From contig NZ_PREV01000027.1 in NCBI RefSeq assembly GCF_002959965.1, forward strand, positions 62,001 through 126,000: a stretch of 64,000 nucleotides of DNA. The letters are read 5' to 3'. The position numbers were made by a program, and so were the translations under genes. The stretch comes from Microbulbifer pacificus (GTDB lineage Bacteria > Pseudomonadota > Gammaproteobacteria > Pseudomonadales > Cellvibrionaceae). A model generated the notes under the pieces. The model was not told where the DNA came from and made no database searches. It saw only the letters and a list, made by a program, of their open reading frames with translations. Shown here in pieces: positions 52,038 to 60,951 of the stretch. Numbering within the stretch: the stretch's first letter is position 1; every line of letters starts with the position of its first letter.

Positions 52038-52811
52038 ATGCCCCGTCCCAAAAACTCGCCACTGAGCTCTTCGCACAACGCTGAAGAAATCGAACTTGCC
52101 CGCGCACTGGATATGGACGTTGAAGGTGCCGGCAGGCCCGGCCGCAAAAAGCGCCCGGGTAAAATCCGCACGCGCAACCGCGAGCGGATCCTGATGGCGG
52201 CAGAGGAAGAGTTTGCCCTGAACGGTTTCCGCGGTACCACCATCCAGCGTATAGCCGAGCGCGCCGAGCTGCCGAAATCCAATGTGCTGTATTACTTCAG
52301 CAATAAGGAGCGCCTGTACACCGCCTTGTTTGACACGATTACCGGGCGTTGGAATGCCATGCTGGAGTCCATCAAACCGGAAGACGACCCGGCGATGACA
52401 CTGGCGCGCTTTATCAAGGCCAAAGTGGAGATGTCCCGCACCCACCCCCTGGCTTCACGCCTGTTCGCCATGGAGGTGATCCAGGGGGCGCCGGTGCTGA
52501 AAGAGCATCTGCGCACCAATATGCGCGACTGGGTACGCGACCGCTCACGGGTGATGCAGCAGTGGGTCGACGAGGGGCGCATGGCGCCCGTGGACCCGGT
52601 GCAGCTGATCCTGTTGATCTGGTCCTCCACCCAGCACTATGCGGATTTCCAGACCCAGATTCTGGTGATCGAGAATAAAGCGGAGTACACCCGCGAGGAC
52701 TTCGATCACGCGGCGAAATTCCTGATCGAGGTAATTCTGCGGGGCTGTGGGCTGAACGTGCCTCCGTTTGAGTCGGTGGAGGTGGACCTGGATTTCGATG
52801 CCGAGGGATGA
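52038..52811 (+). CDS. TetR-family regulator, RutR-like
   Basis: 257 residues. The N-terminal helix-turn-helix (RERILMAAEEEFALNGFRGTTIQRIAERAELPKSNVLYYFSNKERLY, about 45-95) follows a basic N-terminal extension. The C-terminal ligand domain matches RutR closely: KVEMSRTHPLASRLFAMEVIQGAPVL and VDPVQLILLIWSSTQHYADFQTQ. E. coli RutR senses uracil and controls pyrimidine and purine breakdown. Here it sits between xdhA and guaD, each preceded by RutR-type boxes, so it is probably a purine-catabolism repressor with its own ligand. Start ATG 52038 has a weak ribosome site; a longer frame upstream is not credible. Confidence 0.88.
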   Translation: MPRPKNSPLSSSHNAEEIELARALDMDVEGAGRPGRKKRPGKIRTRNRERILMAAEEEFALNGFRGTTIQRIAERAELPKSNVLYYFSNKERLYTALFDTITGRWNAMLESIKPEDDPAMTLARFIKAKVEMSRTHPLASRLFAMEVIQGAPVLKEHLRTNMRDWVRDRSRVMQQWVDEGRMAPVDPVQLILLIWSSTQHYADFQTQILVIENKAEYTREDFDHAAKFLIEVILRGCGLNVPPFESVEVDLDFDAEG

Positions 52812-52832
52812 AAGGCGAGACAGGCTATTTTT

Positions 52833-52883
52833 CTGACCATTTGATCAGGTTTTTGTTGACGTCGGTCCACTCACTGGTTTAAT
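52833..52883 (+). promoter_or_regulatory. guaD promoter with RutR-type operator
   Basis: The palindrome CTGACCATTTGATCAG (52833-52848) resembles the RutR box. Eight bases on is a -35-like TTGACG (52856-52861) and, after 16 bases, a -10-like TTTAAT (52878-52883). guaD starts at 52950. Confidence 0.6.
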
Positions 52884-52949
52884 TTTTTGCTGCCCGCGGA
52901 GGGGAGAGACCGCGGGCCACAATAAAATTATGTCCAGATGAGAGTTACC

Positions 52950-54248
52950 ATGTCCCAACGCAAAGCCTACCGATCCGCCATTCTCCACAGCATCGCCGAT
53001 CCCCGTGATGTCGGAATCGAGGCTTCTTACGCATATTTTGAAGACGGCCTGCTGGTGGTCGAAGACGGCAAAGTGCTCGACGTCGGGCACGCGGATACGC
53101 TGCTTGGCAAGTTCTCCGATGCGGATCTGACGACCTACTCCGACACCCTGATTACCGCCGGCTTTATCGATACCCATATCCACTATCCACAGCTGGACAT
53201 CATCGGCGCCTACGGCGAACAGCTGCTGGAGTGGCTGGAGACGTATACCTTCCCGGCGGAGCGCAAATTCGAAGATCCCGAGCATGCCACCCGGCTTGCC
53301 CAGGTCTTTCTGGAAGAACTGCTGCGCAACGGTACCACCACCGCGCTGGTGTTCGGCACTGTGCACAAACAGTCCATTGACGCCTTTTTCAGTGAGGCGC
53401 AAAAGCTTGATCTGCGCATGATCGCCGGCAAGGTAATGATGGATCGCAATGCGCCGGAATACCTGCGCGATACCCCGGAGTCCGCCTACGCCGACAGCAA
53501 GGAGCTGATCGAGCGCTGGCACGGCAAGGGCCGTCTGCACTATGCCGTTACCCCGCGCTTCGCGCCTACGAGTACCCCCGAGCAGCTGGCCCTGGCGGGC
53601 CAGCTATTTCAGGAATATCCGGGTCTTTATATGCACACCCATATCTCCGAGAACAAACAGGAGATTGAGTGGGTACGGGGGCTCTTCCCTGAACGCAGTG
53701 GCTATCTCGATGTGTACGACCACCACGGCCTGATCGGTGAGCGCGCGGTGTTCGCCCACGGCGTTCACTTGTGCGATGACGAGTGTCAGCGTTTGGGTGA
53801 GACCGGTTCAGCGGTGGCGTTCTGCCCCACCTCCAACCTGTTTCTCGGCAGCGGTCTGCTCAATCTCGACAAGCTCGAAGAGTGCGGTGTGCGCGTGGGC
53901 CTCGGTACCGATGTGGGGGCCGGAACCAGCTTCTCGCAACTGCAGAGCCTGAACGAGGCCTATAAGGTAATGCAGCTGCAGGGCAAAAAACTCGACCCGT
54001 TCCGGGCGTTGTATCTGGCTACGCTCGGCGGTGCCCGCTCGCTGTACCTGGATGATCGGATCGGTAATCTGCAGCCGGGCAAGGACGCGGATTTCGTCGT
54101 ACTTGATTACAATGCCACGCCGCTGATCAGCCGTCGTATGGCGCAGGCGACCACGCTTGCGGAGCGGCTTTTCGCACTGATGATCCTGGGTGATGACCGC
54201 GCGGTGAAGGAAACCTATGCCGCGGGCGTGTGCCGCCATCGCAAGTAG
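52950..54248 (+). CDS. guaD: guanine deaminase
   Basis: 432 residues. Zinc-dependent amidohydrolase converting guanine to xanthine and ammonia in the cytoplasm. Zinc and catalytic motifs: FIDTHIHYPQLD near 72, HTHISENKQEIEW near 232, FAHGVHL near 270, and GLGTDVGAGTSFS near 318 with the zinc aspartate. ATG 52950 has GAGAG eight bases upstream; an in-frame ATG at 52938 is less likely. It feeds xanthine to XdhAB encoded across the regulator gene. Confidence 0.96.
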   Translation: MSQRKAYRSAILHSIADPRDVGIEASYAYFEDGLLVVEDGKVLDVGHADTLLGKFSDADLTTYSDTLITAGFIDTHIHYPQLDIIGAYGEQLLEWLETYTFPAERKFEDPEHATRLAQVFLEELLRNGTTTALVFGTVHKQSIDAFFSEAQKLDLRMIAGKVMMDRNAPEYLRDTPESAYADSKELIERWHGKGRLHYAVTPRFAPTSTPEQLALAGQLFQEYPGLYMHTHISENKQEIEWVRGLFPERSGYLDVYDHHGLIGERAVFAHGVHLCDDECQRLGETGSAVAFCPTSNLFLGSGLLNLDKLEECGVRVGLGTDVGAGTSFSQLQSLNEAYKVMQLQGKKLDPFRALYLATLGGARSLYLDDRIGNLQPGKDADFVVLDYNATPLISRRMAQATTLAERLFALMILGDDRAVKETYAAGVCRHRK

Positions 54249-54290
54249 TATTTGTCACGCTTTTGTTTTGTTGTTCTTTGATCAATTTTC

Positions 54291-54312
54291 GGGGCTCTGA
54301 GGCCCCTTTTTT
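54291..54312 (+). terminator. intrinsic terminator after guaD
   Basis: GGGGC-N6-GCCCC followed by six T, 43 bp past the guaD stop. Confidence 0.8.
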
Positions 54313-54786
54313 GTGCTTTGGATTTGGCGTCATATCTGTCGGGACATGTGTCGATTGCGATGACACCCGTTTGATATTCCTGTGCGCAGATTTTTCGGGC
54401 GTCTCGGAAGTTTCGTGACGATGGCCGGGTTGGCTGAAAATCGTACAGCGTGAAATGATGTAGTCATCCTTGTTTTCCTGTGAACACCGCAACTTATATT
54501 TCGCTTAATCCCCATAATTAATAGATGAATCCCGGCCCTGTTTGCACGATGTACTATTTTTTAAATTATTGTTGCAATTATTGTATACAGGAATAGGATG
54601 GGTTCAGGCCTTACTTCTTGACCTTTTAGTCGAATTAATGAGGGGGACAGGCGCAGGAAAGGCGGGCCAGGCCATCACCTACCTGAGACAGATGTGCGCT
54701 CTCTGGTACCAACAACAATAATGAGAGGACCACTTGTGGAAACGCTAAAGCAGGACCAGCATGTACTCCGTCCGTCGGAGCCTTCA
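54313..54786 (+). promoter_or_regulatory. purine-permease upstream region with a TTGTATACAG operator-like box
   Basis: 474 bp without a credible gene, AT-rich between about 54480 and 54610. TTGTATACAG at 54581-54590 differs by one base from the palindrome TTGTATACAA found at three other purine promoters in this window and fits the TNGT-N2-ACNA pattern of FadR-subfamily GntR regulators. Confidence 0.6.
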
Positions 54787-56097
54787 ATGAGCTCAGAGAG
54801 CGCCGGTATTCTCGACCGGATTTTTAAACTCAACGAACATCAGACCACAGTAAAGACCGAGCTCATCGCGGGCCTCACCACGTTCTTTACCATGGCCTAT
54901 GTGATTTTCGTAAACCCCAACGTCATGGCCGCGGCTGGCATGGATCATGGGGCAGCGTTTGTCGCCACCTGTATAGGCGCCGCGTTGGCCTGTTTCCTCA
55001 TGGGACTGTATGCCAACTGGCCTGTAGGGTTGGCGCCGGGTATGGGGCTCAACGCCTTCTTCACCTACACCGTGGTAGGGGAGATGGGCTACAGCTGGGA
55101 AGTGGCGCTGGGCGCGGTCTTCCTTTCCGGTGTCCTGTTCATGATCATGAGCCTGTCGCGGATTCGGGAGTGGTTGCTGAACAGTATCCCCATGAGTCTG
55201 CGCTTTGCCATGGGGGCTGGAGTCGGTCTTTTCCTCGGTCTGATCGGTCTCAAGACCGCGGGCATTGTGGTGGATAACCCGGCTACTTTGCTTTCCATGG
55301 GCAGCTTCAGCAATCCGTCCGCGCTGCTGGCGGCGATCTGTTTCCTGCTGATTGCCATTCTGAGTTATCGCAAAATGTTTGGCGCCATCCTGTTCAGCAT
55401 GCTGGCGGTGACCGCCGTTGGCTGGGCCTTTGGCCTGGTGGAATATCAGGGGCTGGTTTCCGCACCGCCGAGCCTGGCATCAACCTGGCTGGCAATGGAT
55501 GTCAAAGGTGCGTTGAACGTGGGCATGATCAGCGTAATCCTCGCCTTCCTGTTCGTGAACATGTTCGACACCGCCGGTACCCTGATGGGTGTCGCTCACC
55601 GCGCGCATCTGGTGGATGATGATGGCCGGATCAAAAACCTTTCCCGCGCACTGAAAGCGGATTCCACTTCCAGTGTCATGGGCGCGTTTCTCGGCTGCCC
55701 GCCGGTCACCAGTTACGTGGAAAGCGCGTCCGGTGTCGCCGCGGGTGGACGTACCGGTCTCACCGCGGTGACGGTGGGGGTGCTTTTCCTGCTGGCCATG
55801 TTCCTGGCACCCCTGGCCGGTATGATTCCCGCCTATGCGACCGCCGGTGCGTTGATCTACGTGGCGATGTTGATGATGGGCGGTATGGCGCACATCAACT
55901 GGAAGGATCACACCGATACCATCCCCGCCATCGTGACCGTGGTGATGATGCCGCTGACGTTTTCCATTGCCAACGGTATCGCGCTGGGTTTTCTGACTTA
56001 CACCGCTATGAAGTTGTTCACCGGCCAACACGACAAAATTTCAGTCAGCCTGTATGTGCTGAGCGCAATTTTTATTGCCAAGTTCGCATTCCTGTAA
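54787..56097 (+). CDS. NCS2-type purine permease (AzgA / guanine-hypoxanthine group)
   Basis: About 436 residues, 12-14 membrane helices; proton-coupled purine uptake. N-terminal FKLNEHQTTVKTELIAGLTTFFTMAYVIFVNPNVM is the AzgA-group hallmark, along with GLAPGMGLNAFFTYTVV near 85, FVNMFDTAGTLMGVAHRA near 255 and TSYVESASGVAAGGRTGLTAVTVG near 315. ATG 54787 (GGAG seven bases upstream) gives the usual N-terminus; in-frame starts at 54694 and 54721 lack ribosome sites. It stands between guaD and the Tsx-like gene, so guanine and hypoxanthine are likely substrates. Confidence 0.9.
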   Translation: MSSESAGILDRIFKLNEHQTTVKTELIAGLTTFFTMAYVIFVNPNVMAAAGMDHGAAFVATCIGAALACFLMGLYANWPVGLAPGMGLNAFFTYTVVGEMGYSWEVALGAVFLSGVLFMIMSLSRIREWLLNSIPMSLRFAMGAGVGLFLGLIGLKTAGIVVDNPATLLSMGSFSNPSALLAAICFLLIAILSYRKMFGAILFSMLAVTAVGWAFGLVEYQGLVSAPPSLASTWLAMDVKGALNVGMISVILAFLFVNMFDTAGTLMGVAHRAHLVDDDGRIKNLSRALKADSTSSVMGAFLGCPPVTSYVESASGVAAGGRTGLTAVTVGVLFLLAMFLAPLAGMIPAYATAGALIYVAMLMMGGMAHINWKDHTDTIPAIVTVVMMPLTFSIANGIALGFLTYTAMKLFTGQHDKISVSLYVLSAIFIAKFAFL

Positions 56098-56295
56098 AGC
56101 GTTTCTTCCGAATCGAATCCATTTGAACGGACTCACCGTCGGGACGGACATCCCGGACCGGTGAGCGCTGCCTGCGAGTTGAGAATCAAGGGCCGTTAAG
56201 AGCCTGAAATGTGTTGTTGGAAGTTTGCAGTCGACGACGTTTTTTAAATGCGCGCCGCGAGCGCGCGAAATAAAAATAACCTGAGAGACTGAGTT

Positions 56296-57066
56296 GTGAA
56301 ATCAATCAAAAATATCCTGACCAAGGCCATTGTGGCCTCCGCGTTTACCGCGGCTATCGTACCTGCCGCACACGCCGAACGCTTTTTCGGTACATCCACT
56401 CTGTCCCTGTTACACAGTGGCCAGTACGAAACCTTTGGTGGCGTTCAGGAAGATGCAACCGTATTTACCTTTGAAAACATCGCCGCGAATAACTGGGGCG
56501 ACAGTTTTTTCTTTATCGACCGCTATCAGGTGGAGGATGAGGACGCTGGAGTGAATGACCTTTATGGTGAGTTTGCCCCACGTGTAAGCCTGAGCTGGCT
56601 CACTGGCAGTGAGCTGACGTTTGGCCCGGTCAAAGACGTCTTGCTGGCGGGAACATACGAATTTGGCGGTGGTGCCGATGCGGACAATTACCTGGCGGGT
56701 GTTGGTGTAAGCTGGGATCTTCCGGGGCTGCAGTACTTCAATACCAACGTCTACTACGTAGACAACAATACTGCCTTTGACGATCCCAACGACTGGCAGA
56801 TGACCGTCACCTGGGGCGCGCCGTTTGAGATCGGCTCGGCCAAATTCCTGTTTGACGGATTTGCGGATTACTCCTCCGGTGTGAGCGGTGCCCAGGCCGC
56901 GGAAACCCACATCAATCCACAGCTGACTCTGGATGTGGGCAGTCTTACCGACAGACCTGGGGTGATGTACGCGGGTATCGAGTATTCCTACTGGCGCAAC
57001 AAGTTTGGCAGCCGCGCGATTGATACTGAAAATGCCGTGAGTGCGTTGGTGAAGTTTTACTTCTAA
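56296..57066 (+). CDS. Tsx-like nucleoside-channel outer-membrane protein
   Basis: 256 residues with a signal peptide (KAIVASAFTAAIVPAAHAE), alternating beta-strand sequence and a terminal aromatic residue (VKFYF). Tsx-like landmarks: NNWGDSFFFIDRY near 72 and GIEYSYWRNKFG near 232. The start is GTG 56296 with GAGAG upstream. It is a paralogue of the protein at 16727, of similar length and shared motifs, but diverged. It is placed after the purine permease and is inferred to let purines or nucleosides through the outer membrane. A terminator follows. Confidence 0.87.
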   Translation: MKSIKNILTKAIVASAFTAAIVPAAHAERFFGTSTLSLLHSGQYETFGGVQEDATVFTFENIAANNWGDSFFFIDRYQVEDEDAGVNDLYGEFAPRVSLSWLTGSELTFGPVKDVLLAGTYEFGGGADADNYLAGVGVSWDLPGLQYFNTNVYYVDNNTAFDDPNDWQMTVTWGAPFEIGSAKFLFDGFADYSSGVSGAQAAETHINPQLTLDVGSLTDRPGVMYAGIEYSYWRNKFGSRAIDTENAVSALVKFYF

Positions 57067-57087
57067 CGTCTGAGTTCACGCGATAAC

Positions 57088-57121
57088 AAATGCCCGGACA
57101 GTGATGCCCGGGCATTTTTTT
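57088..57121 (+). terminator. intrinsic terminator after the Tsx-like gene
   Basis: AAATGCCCGG-N10-CCGGGCATTT followed by further T (57088-57121), 21 bp past the stop. Confidence 0.88.
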
Positions 57122-57159
57122 GGTTTGGTGGTATGTATATTCGTTATGTTGTGGCGACC

Positions 57160-57369
57160 AGGCACTGGGTATCGGTTTTCAAAACCGCTGTGACCCCCCG
57201 TAAACGGGGCCGGCCGCCAAACAAGGATTGGCGTCGTTCGGCTGCGCGAAGCAGTGCTTCGCCAGCACTTGCCTCACCCCTGGGCGCTGTGTCGCAAAGT
57301 ACCAGGCCGCTTCAACGCGGCGCCTTCGGCCCGGTTTGCGCCGCTTTTGAAAACCGATCCCCAGTACCT
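57160..57369. repeat. very long inverted repeat (hairpin element C)
   Basis: Arms at 57160-57184 and 57345-57369 pair at 23 of 25 positions around 160 bases. The inside holds smaller stems, among them CCCCCGT-aa-ACGGGG and GCGAAGCA-g-TGCTTCGC. It fills most of the space between the Tsx-like gene and uraD and abuts the uraD stop. The open frame across it is an artefact of the repeat. Confidence 0.7.
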
Positions 57370-57384
57370 GTCCTTAACTTCTGA

Positions 57385-57921
57385 CTATTGTGCTCTGTCC
57401 ACGAGGCGTAGCCGCGCAATCTTGTTGATTTGCTCGATTGCGGTTCTGCGCTCTTCTTCAATGCTGTTTTTCAGGCGTACTTCGAAGGCATCGAGGATGA
57501 GGAAACGGTTGCTGCCTTTTACTGCCATGATGAAGGGGAACTGGAAGCGGTCTTTGTAGGCGTTATTCAGTGTCTCAAACTTCGCCAGCTCCTCTGGCGT
57601 GCACTGGTCGAGCCCTACACCTGCCTGTTCCTTGGTGGAGTCGTCGGTCAGTTCCCCTGCCAACGCCGCCTTGCCTGCCAAATCCGGGTGAGCGCAGATC
57701 ACGCCCATCTGCTCTTCCTCGCTCGCCCCCCATAGCTCCTGCGCCATCGCCTCTGCCAGTACCAGTGGATCGGAATGGTCTTCTGACAGTCCTCTGTCCC
57801 ACGCTCTCTGTGCAATCCACGGGGAGTGTTCGTAGATATCCCCAAACCGTGCAACAAAATCCTCACGACTCTGAGTGGCCGGCGCTGGTGCCAGGCGGTT
57901 TGTTGCTGTCGTCTCTGTCAT
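57385..57921 (-). CDS. uraD: OHCU decarboxylase
   Basis: 178 residues. Decarboxylates 2-oxo-4-hydroxy-4-carboxy-5-ureidoimidazoline to (S)-allantoin, the last step of the urate-to-allantoin trio. Family features: FGDIYEHSPWIAQRAWDRG near 27, the catalytic histidine region ICAHPDLAGKAALAGELT near 74, STKEQAGVGLDQ, and FQFPFIMAVKGSNR near 125. Divergent from hiuH with an operator-like palindrome between them. Confidence 0.95.
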   Translation of the reverse strand: MTETTATNRLAPAPATQSREDFVARFGDIYEHSPWIAQRAWDRGLSEDHSDPLVLAEAMAQELWGASEEEQMGVICAHPDLAGKAALAGELTDDSTKEQAGVGLDQCTPEELAKFETLNNAYKDRFQFPFIMAVKGSNRFLILDAFEVRLKNSIEEERRTAIEQINKIARLRLVDRAQ

Positions 57922-57983
57922 TGTTTTCTCTCCCGGTCTTTTATTTGTATCGCTAGCTTAATGTATTCATTTGCAAATTCAAA

Positions 57984-57993
57984 TTGTATACAC
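57984..57993. promoter_or_regulatory. TTGTATACAC operator-like box between uraD and hiuH
   Basis: One base off the palindrome TTGTATACAA. It lies midway in the 198-bp divergent promoter region of uraD and hiuH, so one regulator could control both directions. Confidence 0.6.
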
Positions 57994-58119
57994 AAAGTGT
58001 TTGAATATGTATCCATGTTTGGTGTAAAAATAAATCCACAACAAGCAGAGGTCCCCGGAATCCTCTGGAAACCGAGTGCCGAAAGAATCTGAGAGAACAG
58101 AAGAACACAGGAGAAAACG

Positions 58120-58473
58120 ATGGGACGCCTGACAACCCACGTACTGGACACCGCCCGCGGCTTGCCGGGGCAGGGGATCCGTGTCGAGGTCTACCGCCTC
58201 GCCGGTGGCAACCGCACCTGGTTGAAAGAAGTGGTCACCAACGACGACGGCCGCTGCGACGGCCCGATTCTGGAAGGGGAGGAGTTTCTGGTGGGTGAAT
58301 ACGAACTCGTATTCCACGCCGGCGAATACCTGCGCCGCCAGGGCAATCGCAACGGCGAGCCGCGTTTTCTGGATGTGATTCCGCTGCGTTTTGGGGTTTC
58401 CGATTCTTCCCAGCACTTTCACGTGCCGTTGCTGGTATCCCCATACAGCTATTCCACCTATCGGGGGAGTTAA
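58120..58473 (+). CDS. hiuH: 5-hydroxyisourate hydrolase (transthyretin-like)
   Basis: 117 residues, standard size. Opens 5-hydroxyisourate to OHCU. Signature residues: THVLDTARGLPGQG at the N-terminus with the active-site histidine, ARG equivalents in VYRL and the C-terminal YRGS tetrapeptide diagnostic of the hydrolases. No signal peptide. First gene of a plus-strand run with puuD. Confidence 0.97.
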   Translation: MGRLTTHVLDTARGLPGQGIRVEVYRLAGGNRTWLKEVVTNDDGRCDGPILEGEEFLVGEYELVFHAGEYLRRQGNRNGEPRFLDVIPLRFGVSDSSQHFHVPLLVSPYSYSTYRGS

Positions 58474-58487
58474 ACGAACAATAGCTA

Positions 58488-58522
58488 ACATCTGAGGCTG
58501 TTCGGAGTCAGGTCTCAGATGT
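58488..58522. repeat. short inverted repeat between hiuH and puuD
   Basis: ACATCTGAG-N17-CTCAGATGT, perfect 9-bp arms, without a U-run. Possibly an mRNA processing or stability element between the two genes. Confidence 0.6.
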
Positions 58523-58622
58523 GAAGGGAGGGGACCCGCTGATACGGAGAAAGGTGGGCCCGCGAAGTGGGGAAATAGTTTTTCCCGCTTTGGAAAACAA
58601 TAAGCGAGAAAGAGAACGGGCT

Positions 58623-59996
58623 ATGGAAACTTTTATCCTGGAATTTGCAAACTTTATGTTGCGTTGGCTGCATGTGATTGCCGCCATCGCCTGGATTGGC
58701 GAATCGATTTATTTCGTCATGCTCGACAACGGGCTTAAGAAACCGGAAAACGAAGCCTGCCGTAAAAAAGGCGTCTTCGGCGAAATGTGGGCCGTGCACG
58801 GCGGTGGTTTCTATCACAACCAGAAATACGCAACCAGCCCGGAAAAACTCCCCGACGACCTCCACTGGTCCTTCTGGAAATCCTACACCACCTGGCTCTC
58901 CGGCTTCGCCCTGTTCATATTGCTCTATATGACCAACCCGGCCTTCTATCTCATCAACACCCAGAGCGACTGGGCCTGGGCCGCAGGTCTCAATGGCTGG
59001 CAGGCCAACGCCGTAGCCGTCGGTTTCCTGCTCTCCGGCTGGGTCATCTACAACGAACTGTGTAAACGCATCAGCCCTAACATGGAGCGGGACGGCATAC
59101 TGAGCATCGCCGTAGGCATACTCATGATCGCCGTAGCCTATGTCAGTACCCAACTCTTCGCCGGTCGCGCCGCCTTCCTGATGACCGGTGCCGTAATGGC
59201 CACCGCCATGTCCGCTAACGTCTTCTTCTGGATCATTCCCGGCCAGCGCCGTATGGTCAATGCAATGAAAGAAGGCAAAGCGCCCAACCCGCTTGACGGC
59301 AAGCGCGGCAAGCAGCGCTCTGTACACAACACCTATTTCACACTGCCCGTGGTGCTGCTCATGATCAGCAATCACTACGCATTCACATATACCCACGAAC
59401 ACGCCTGGGTCATCATGACCTTGTTCATCTTTGCCGGTGCACTGATTCGGCAGTTCTTCGTACTGATGCATTCCGGCCAGATCAAACCGGGTTACCCCGC
59501 CACGGGGGCCGCGTTGATCCTGCTTGCCTTCTGGATAGTCTCTCCGCAGGCCGCACCGACTCCGCAGGCAGCACCGAATCCAAAAGTGCCTGTCGCTCAA
59601 GTAGAAGGCACGGAGCGGGCTGAAGAAAAGGCGGAGGTTGAACTTGAAACTGTGAACGAGGCGCGTACCGCCGAAGTACAGGGAGAAACAGCCGACGTGA
59701 AACCTGCGCAGGCGCAAGCTCCCGAAGCAGCGGCCGCCGACGAAACGGCAGCTTCTCGGGGAGGGGAGCTGTATGCCGTGGTCGAGCGCCGCTGCGCATC
59801 CTGTCATTCCCAGAGCCCAAGTCAGCCGGGATTCGCCGCACCACCTGCCGGCTTCGCTTTCGACAGCCGCACACAGATCGAACAGACCAAAGCCAAGATC
59901 CAGGCGGCCGTTGCCAGCGGCTATATGCCACTGGGTAATATGACCGGAATGACCGACGAAGAGCGCGCACTGATTGCGGCCTGGTCTGCGGAATAG
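58623..59996 (+). CDS. puuD: membrane-bound urate oxidase/hydroxylase with C-terminal cytochrome c domain
   Basis: 457 residues. Oxidises urate to 5-hydroxyisourate and sends electrons to the respiratory chain instead of making peroxide. The N-terminal urate-oxidase membrane domain (about 1-300, eight or so helices) begins NFMLRWLHVIAAIAWIGES, with GEMWAVHGGGFYHNQKY near 55 and VHNTYFTLPVVLLMISNHYAF near 240. After a long alanine/glutamate-rich linker comes a cytochrome c domain with one heme motif CASCHSQ near 391. ATG 58623 is used; longer upstream frames are not needed. Works with HiuH and UraD. Confidence 0.94.
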   Translation: METFILEFANFMLRWLHVIAAIAWIGESIYFVMLDNGLKKPENEACRKKGVFGEMWAVHGGGFYHNQKYATSPEKLPDDLHWSFWKSYTTWLSGFALFILLYMTNPAFYLINTQSDWAWAAGLNGWQANAVAVGFLLSGWVIYNELCKRISPNMERDGILSIAVGILMIAVAYVSTQLFAGRAAFLMTGAVMATAMSANVFFWIIPGQRRMVNAMKEGKAPNPLDGKRGKQRSVHNTYFTLPVVLLMISNHYAFTYTHEHAWVIMTLFIFAGALIRQFFVLMHSGQIKPGYPATGAALILLAFWIVSPQAAPTPQAAPNPKVPVAQVEGTERAEEKAEVELETVNEARTAEVQGETADVKPAQAQAPEAAAADETAASRGGELYAVVERRCASCHSQSPSQPGFAAPPAGFAFDSRTQIEQTKAKIQAAVASGYMPLGNMTGMTDEERALIAAWSAE

Positions 59997-60157
59997 TTAC
60001 TACCGGGGTGGAAGGCAGGGATGCCCCTCTCCCGGGACCGTATGAGGCATGGATGCCGGTTACGAGCGTACAGGGACGTATTCACAGCGAGTCTCGGGAG
60101 GGCGGATTCTTCCCTCCTTCAACGATTCTTACATCGATTGGTTTCCAGCCCCCTAGT

Positions 60158-60167
60158 TTGTATACAA
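60158..60167. promoter_or_regulatory. TTGTATACAA palindrome upstream of the GntR gene
   Basis: Perfect 10-bp palindrome 58 bp before the regulator's start, a likely autoregulatory site. The remaining 229 bp between puuD and gntR contain no gene. Confidence 0.65.
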
Positions 60168-60225
60168 TAGCCGGCTTTCAACGCCACTATTGGCAGCACA
60201 GCCGTCATACAGGAACCCAAGGGGA

Positions 60226-60951
60226 ATGGCCCAGACCACCGCGGATCCCGCACCCACCAAACGCAAGCGTCAGGAAGGCACCGAGCGCGAGGATGCGATC
60301 TATCAGTCCATCAGCGATGCCATCGTCGAGCACCGACTCAAGCCCGGTGCCCGCCTGCGTGAAGACGCTCTGTCGGAGGTTTTCGGGGTCAGTCGCACCG
60401 GTATCCGCAAAGTGCTGCAGCGCCTGGCCATGGAGCAGCTGGTCACGATCGCCCCCCGTCGCGGTGCCAGTGTTTCCCGTCCCTCCGCGGATGAAGCCCG
60501 CGAAGTGTTCGCCGCGCGGCAGATGGTCGAATGCGGTCTGATGCCTGAGGTTGCAAGCCGCCTCAGCAGGAGCGACGCCGCCGAGCTGCGCGAGCTTGCG
60601 CAGCGGGAGGTGCAGGCATTGCGTGACGGTAACAACAGCCTTGCTATCCGCACTTCGTCTGAATTCCACGAGCGTCTGGCGCACATGTCCGGTAACAAAA
60701 CCCTTGCCGAATTCGTCGGTCGTCTCTGCTCCCGCTCCTCACTGATTCTTGCGGTGTACGGCAACGCCTCCAGTGAAAATGTGGGCTGTGAATCTCACGA
60801 CCACGACGAACTGGTGCGCCTGTTGACGGCGGGAGACGGCGAGGGCGCCTCTGCATTCATGCTGGCGCATCTGAAGGCGGTGGAAGGTTCGCTGTCCATT
60901 GTCGAAGGCGCCGCGGAAGTACCTGATCTGTACAGTATTTTTGGTAGCTGA
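60226..60951 (+). CDS. GntR-family regulator, FadR/FCD subfamily
   Basis: 241 residues. The N-terminal winged helix (about 25-90: IYQSISDAIVEHRLKPGARLREDALSEVFGVSRTGIRKVLQRLAMEQLVTIAPRRGASV) is followed by an all-helical FCD ligand domain (about 95-220) with metal-ligand-type histidines (SSEFHERLAHMSGN and ESHDHDELVRL). ATG 60226 has AAGGGG upstream. The TTGTATACAA-type boxes before its own gene and three other purine promoters make it the probable regulator of urate/allantoin use. Ligand unknown; allantoin or a relative is a guess. Confidence 0.9.
   Translation: MAQTTADPAPTKRKRQEGTEREDAIYQSISDAIVEHRLKPGARLREDALSEVFGVSRTGIRKVLQRLAMEQLVTIAPRRGASVSRPSADEAREVFAARQMVECGLMPEVASRLSRSDAAELRELAQREVQALRDGNNSLAIRTSSEFHERLAHMSGNKTLAEFVGRLCSRSSLILAVYGNASSENVGCESHDHDELVRLLTAGDGEGASAFMLAHLKAVEGSLSIVEGAAEVPDLYSIFGS

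Noticed and set aside
57133..57384. 83-codon plus-strand frame across hairpin element C
   Set aside because: It lies entirely in an inverted repeat and has no start context or family match.
58515..59807. 430-codon minus-strand frame opposite puuD
   Set aside because: Shadow of a well-conserved membrane protein with a cytochrome domain.
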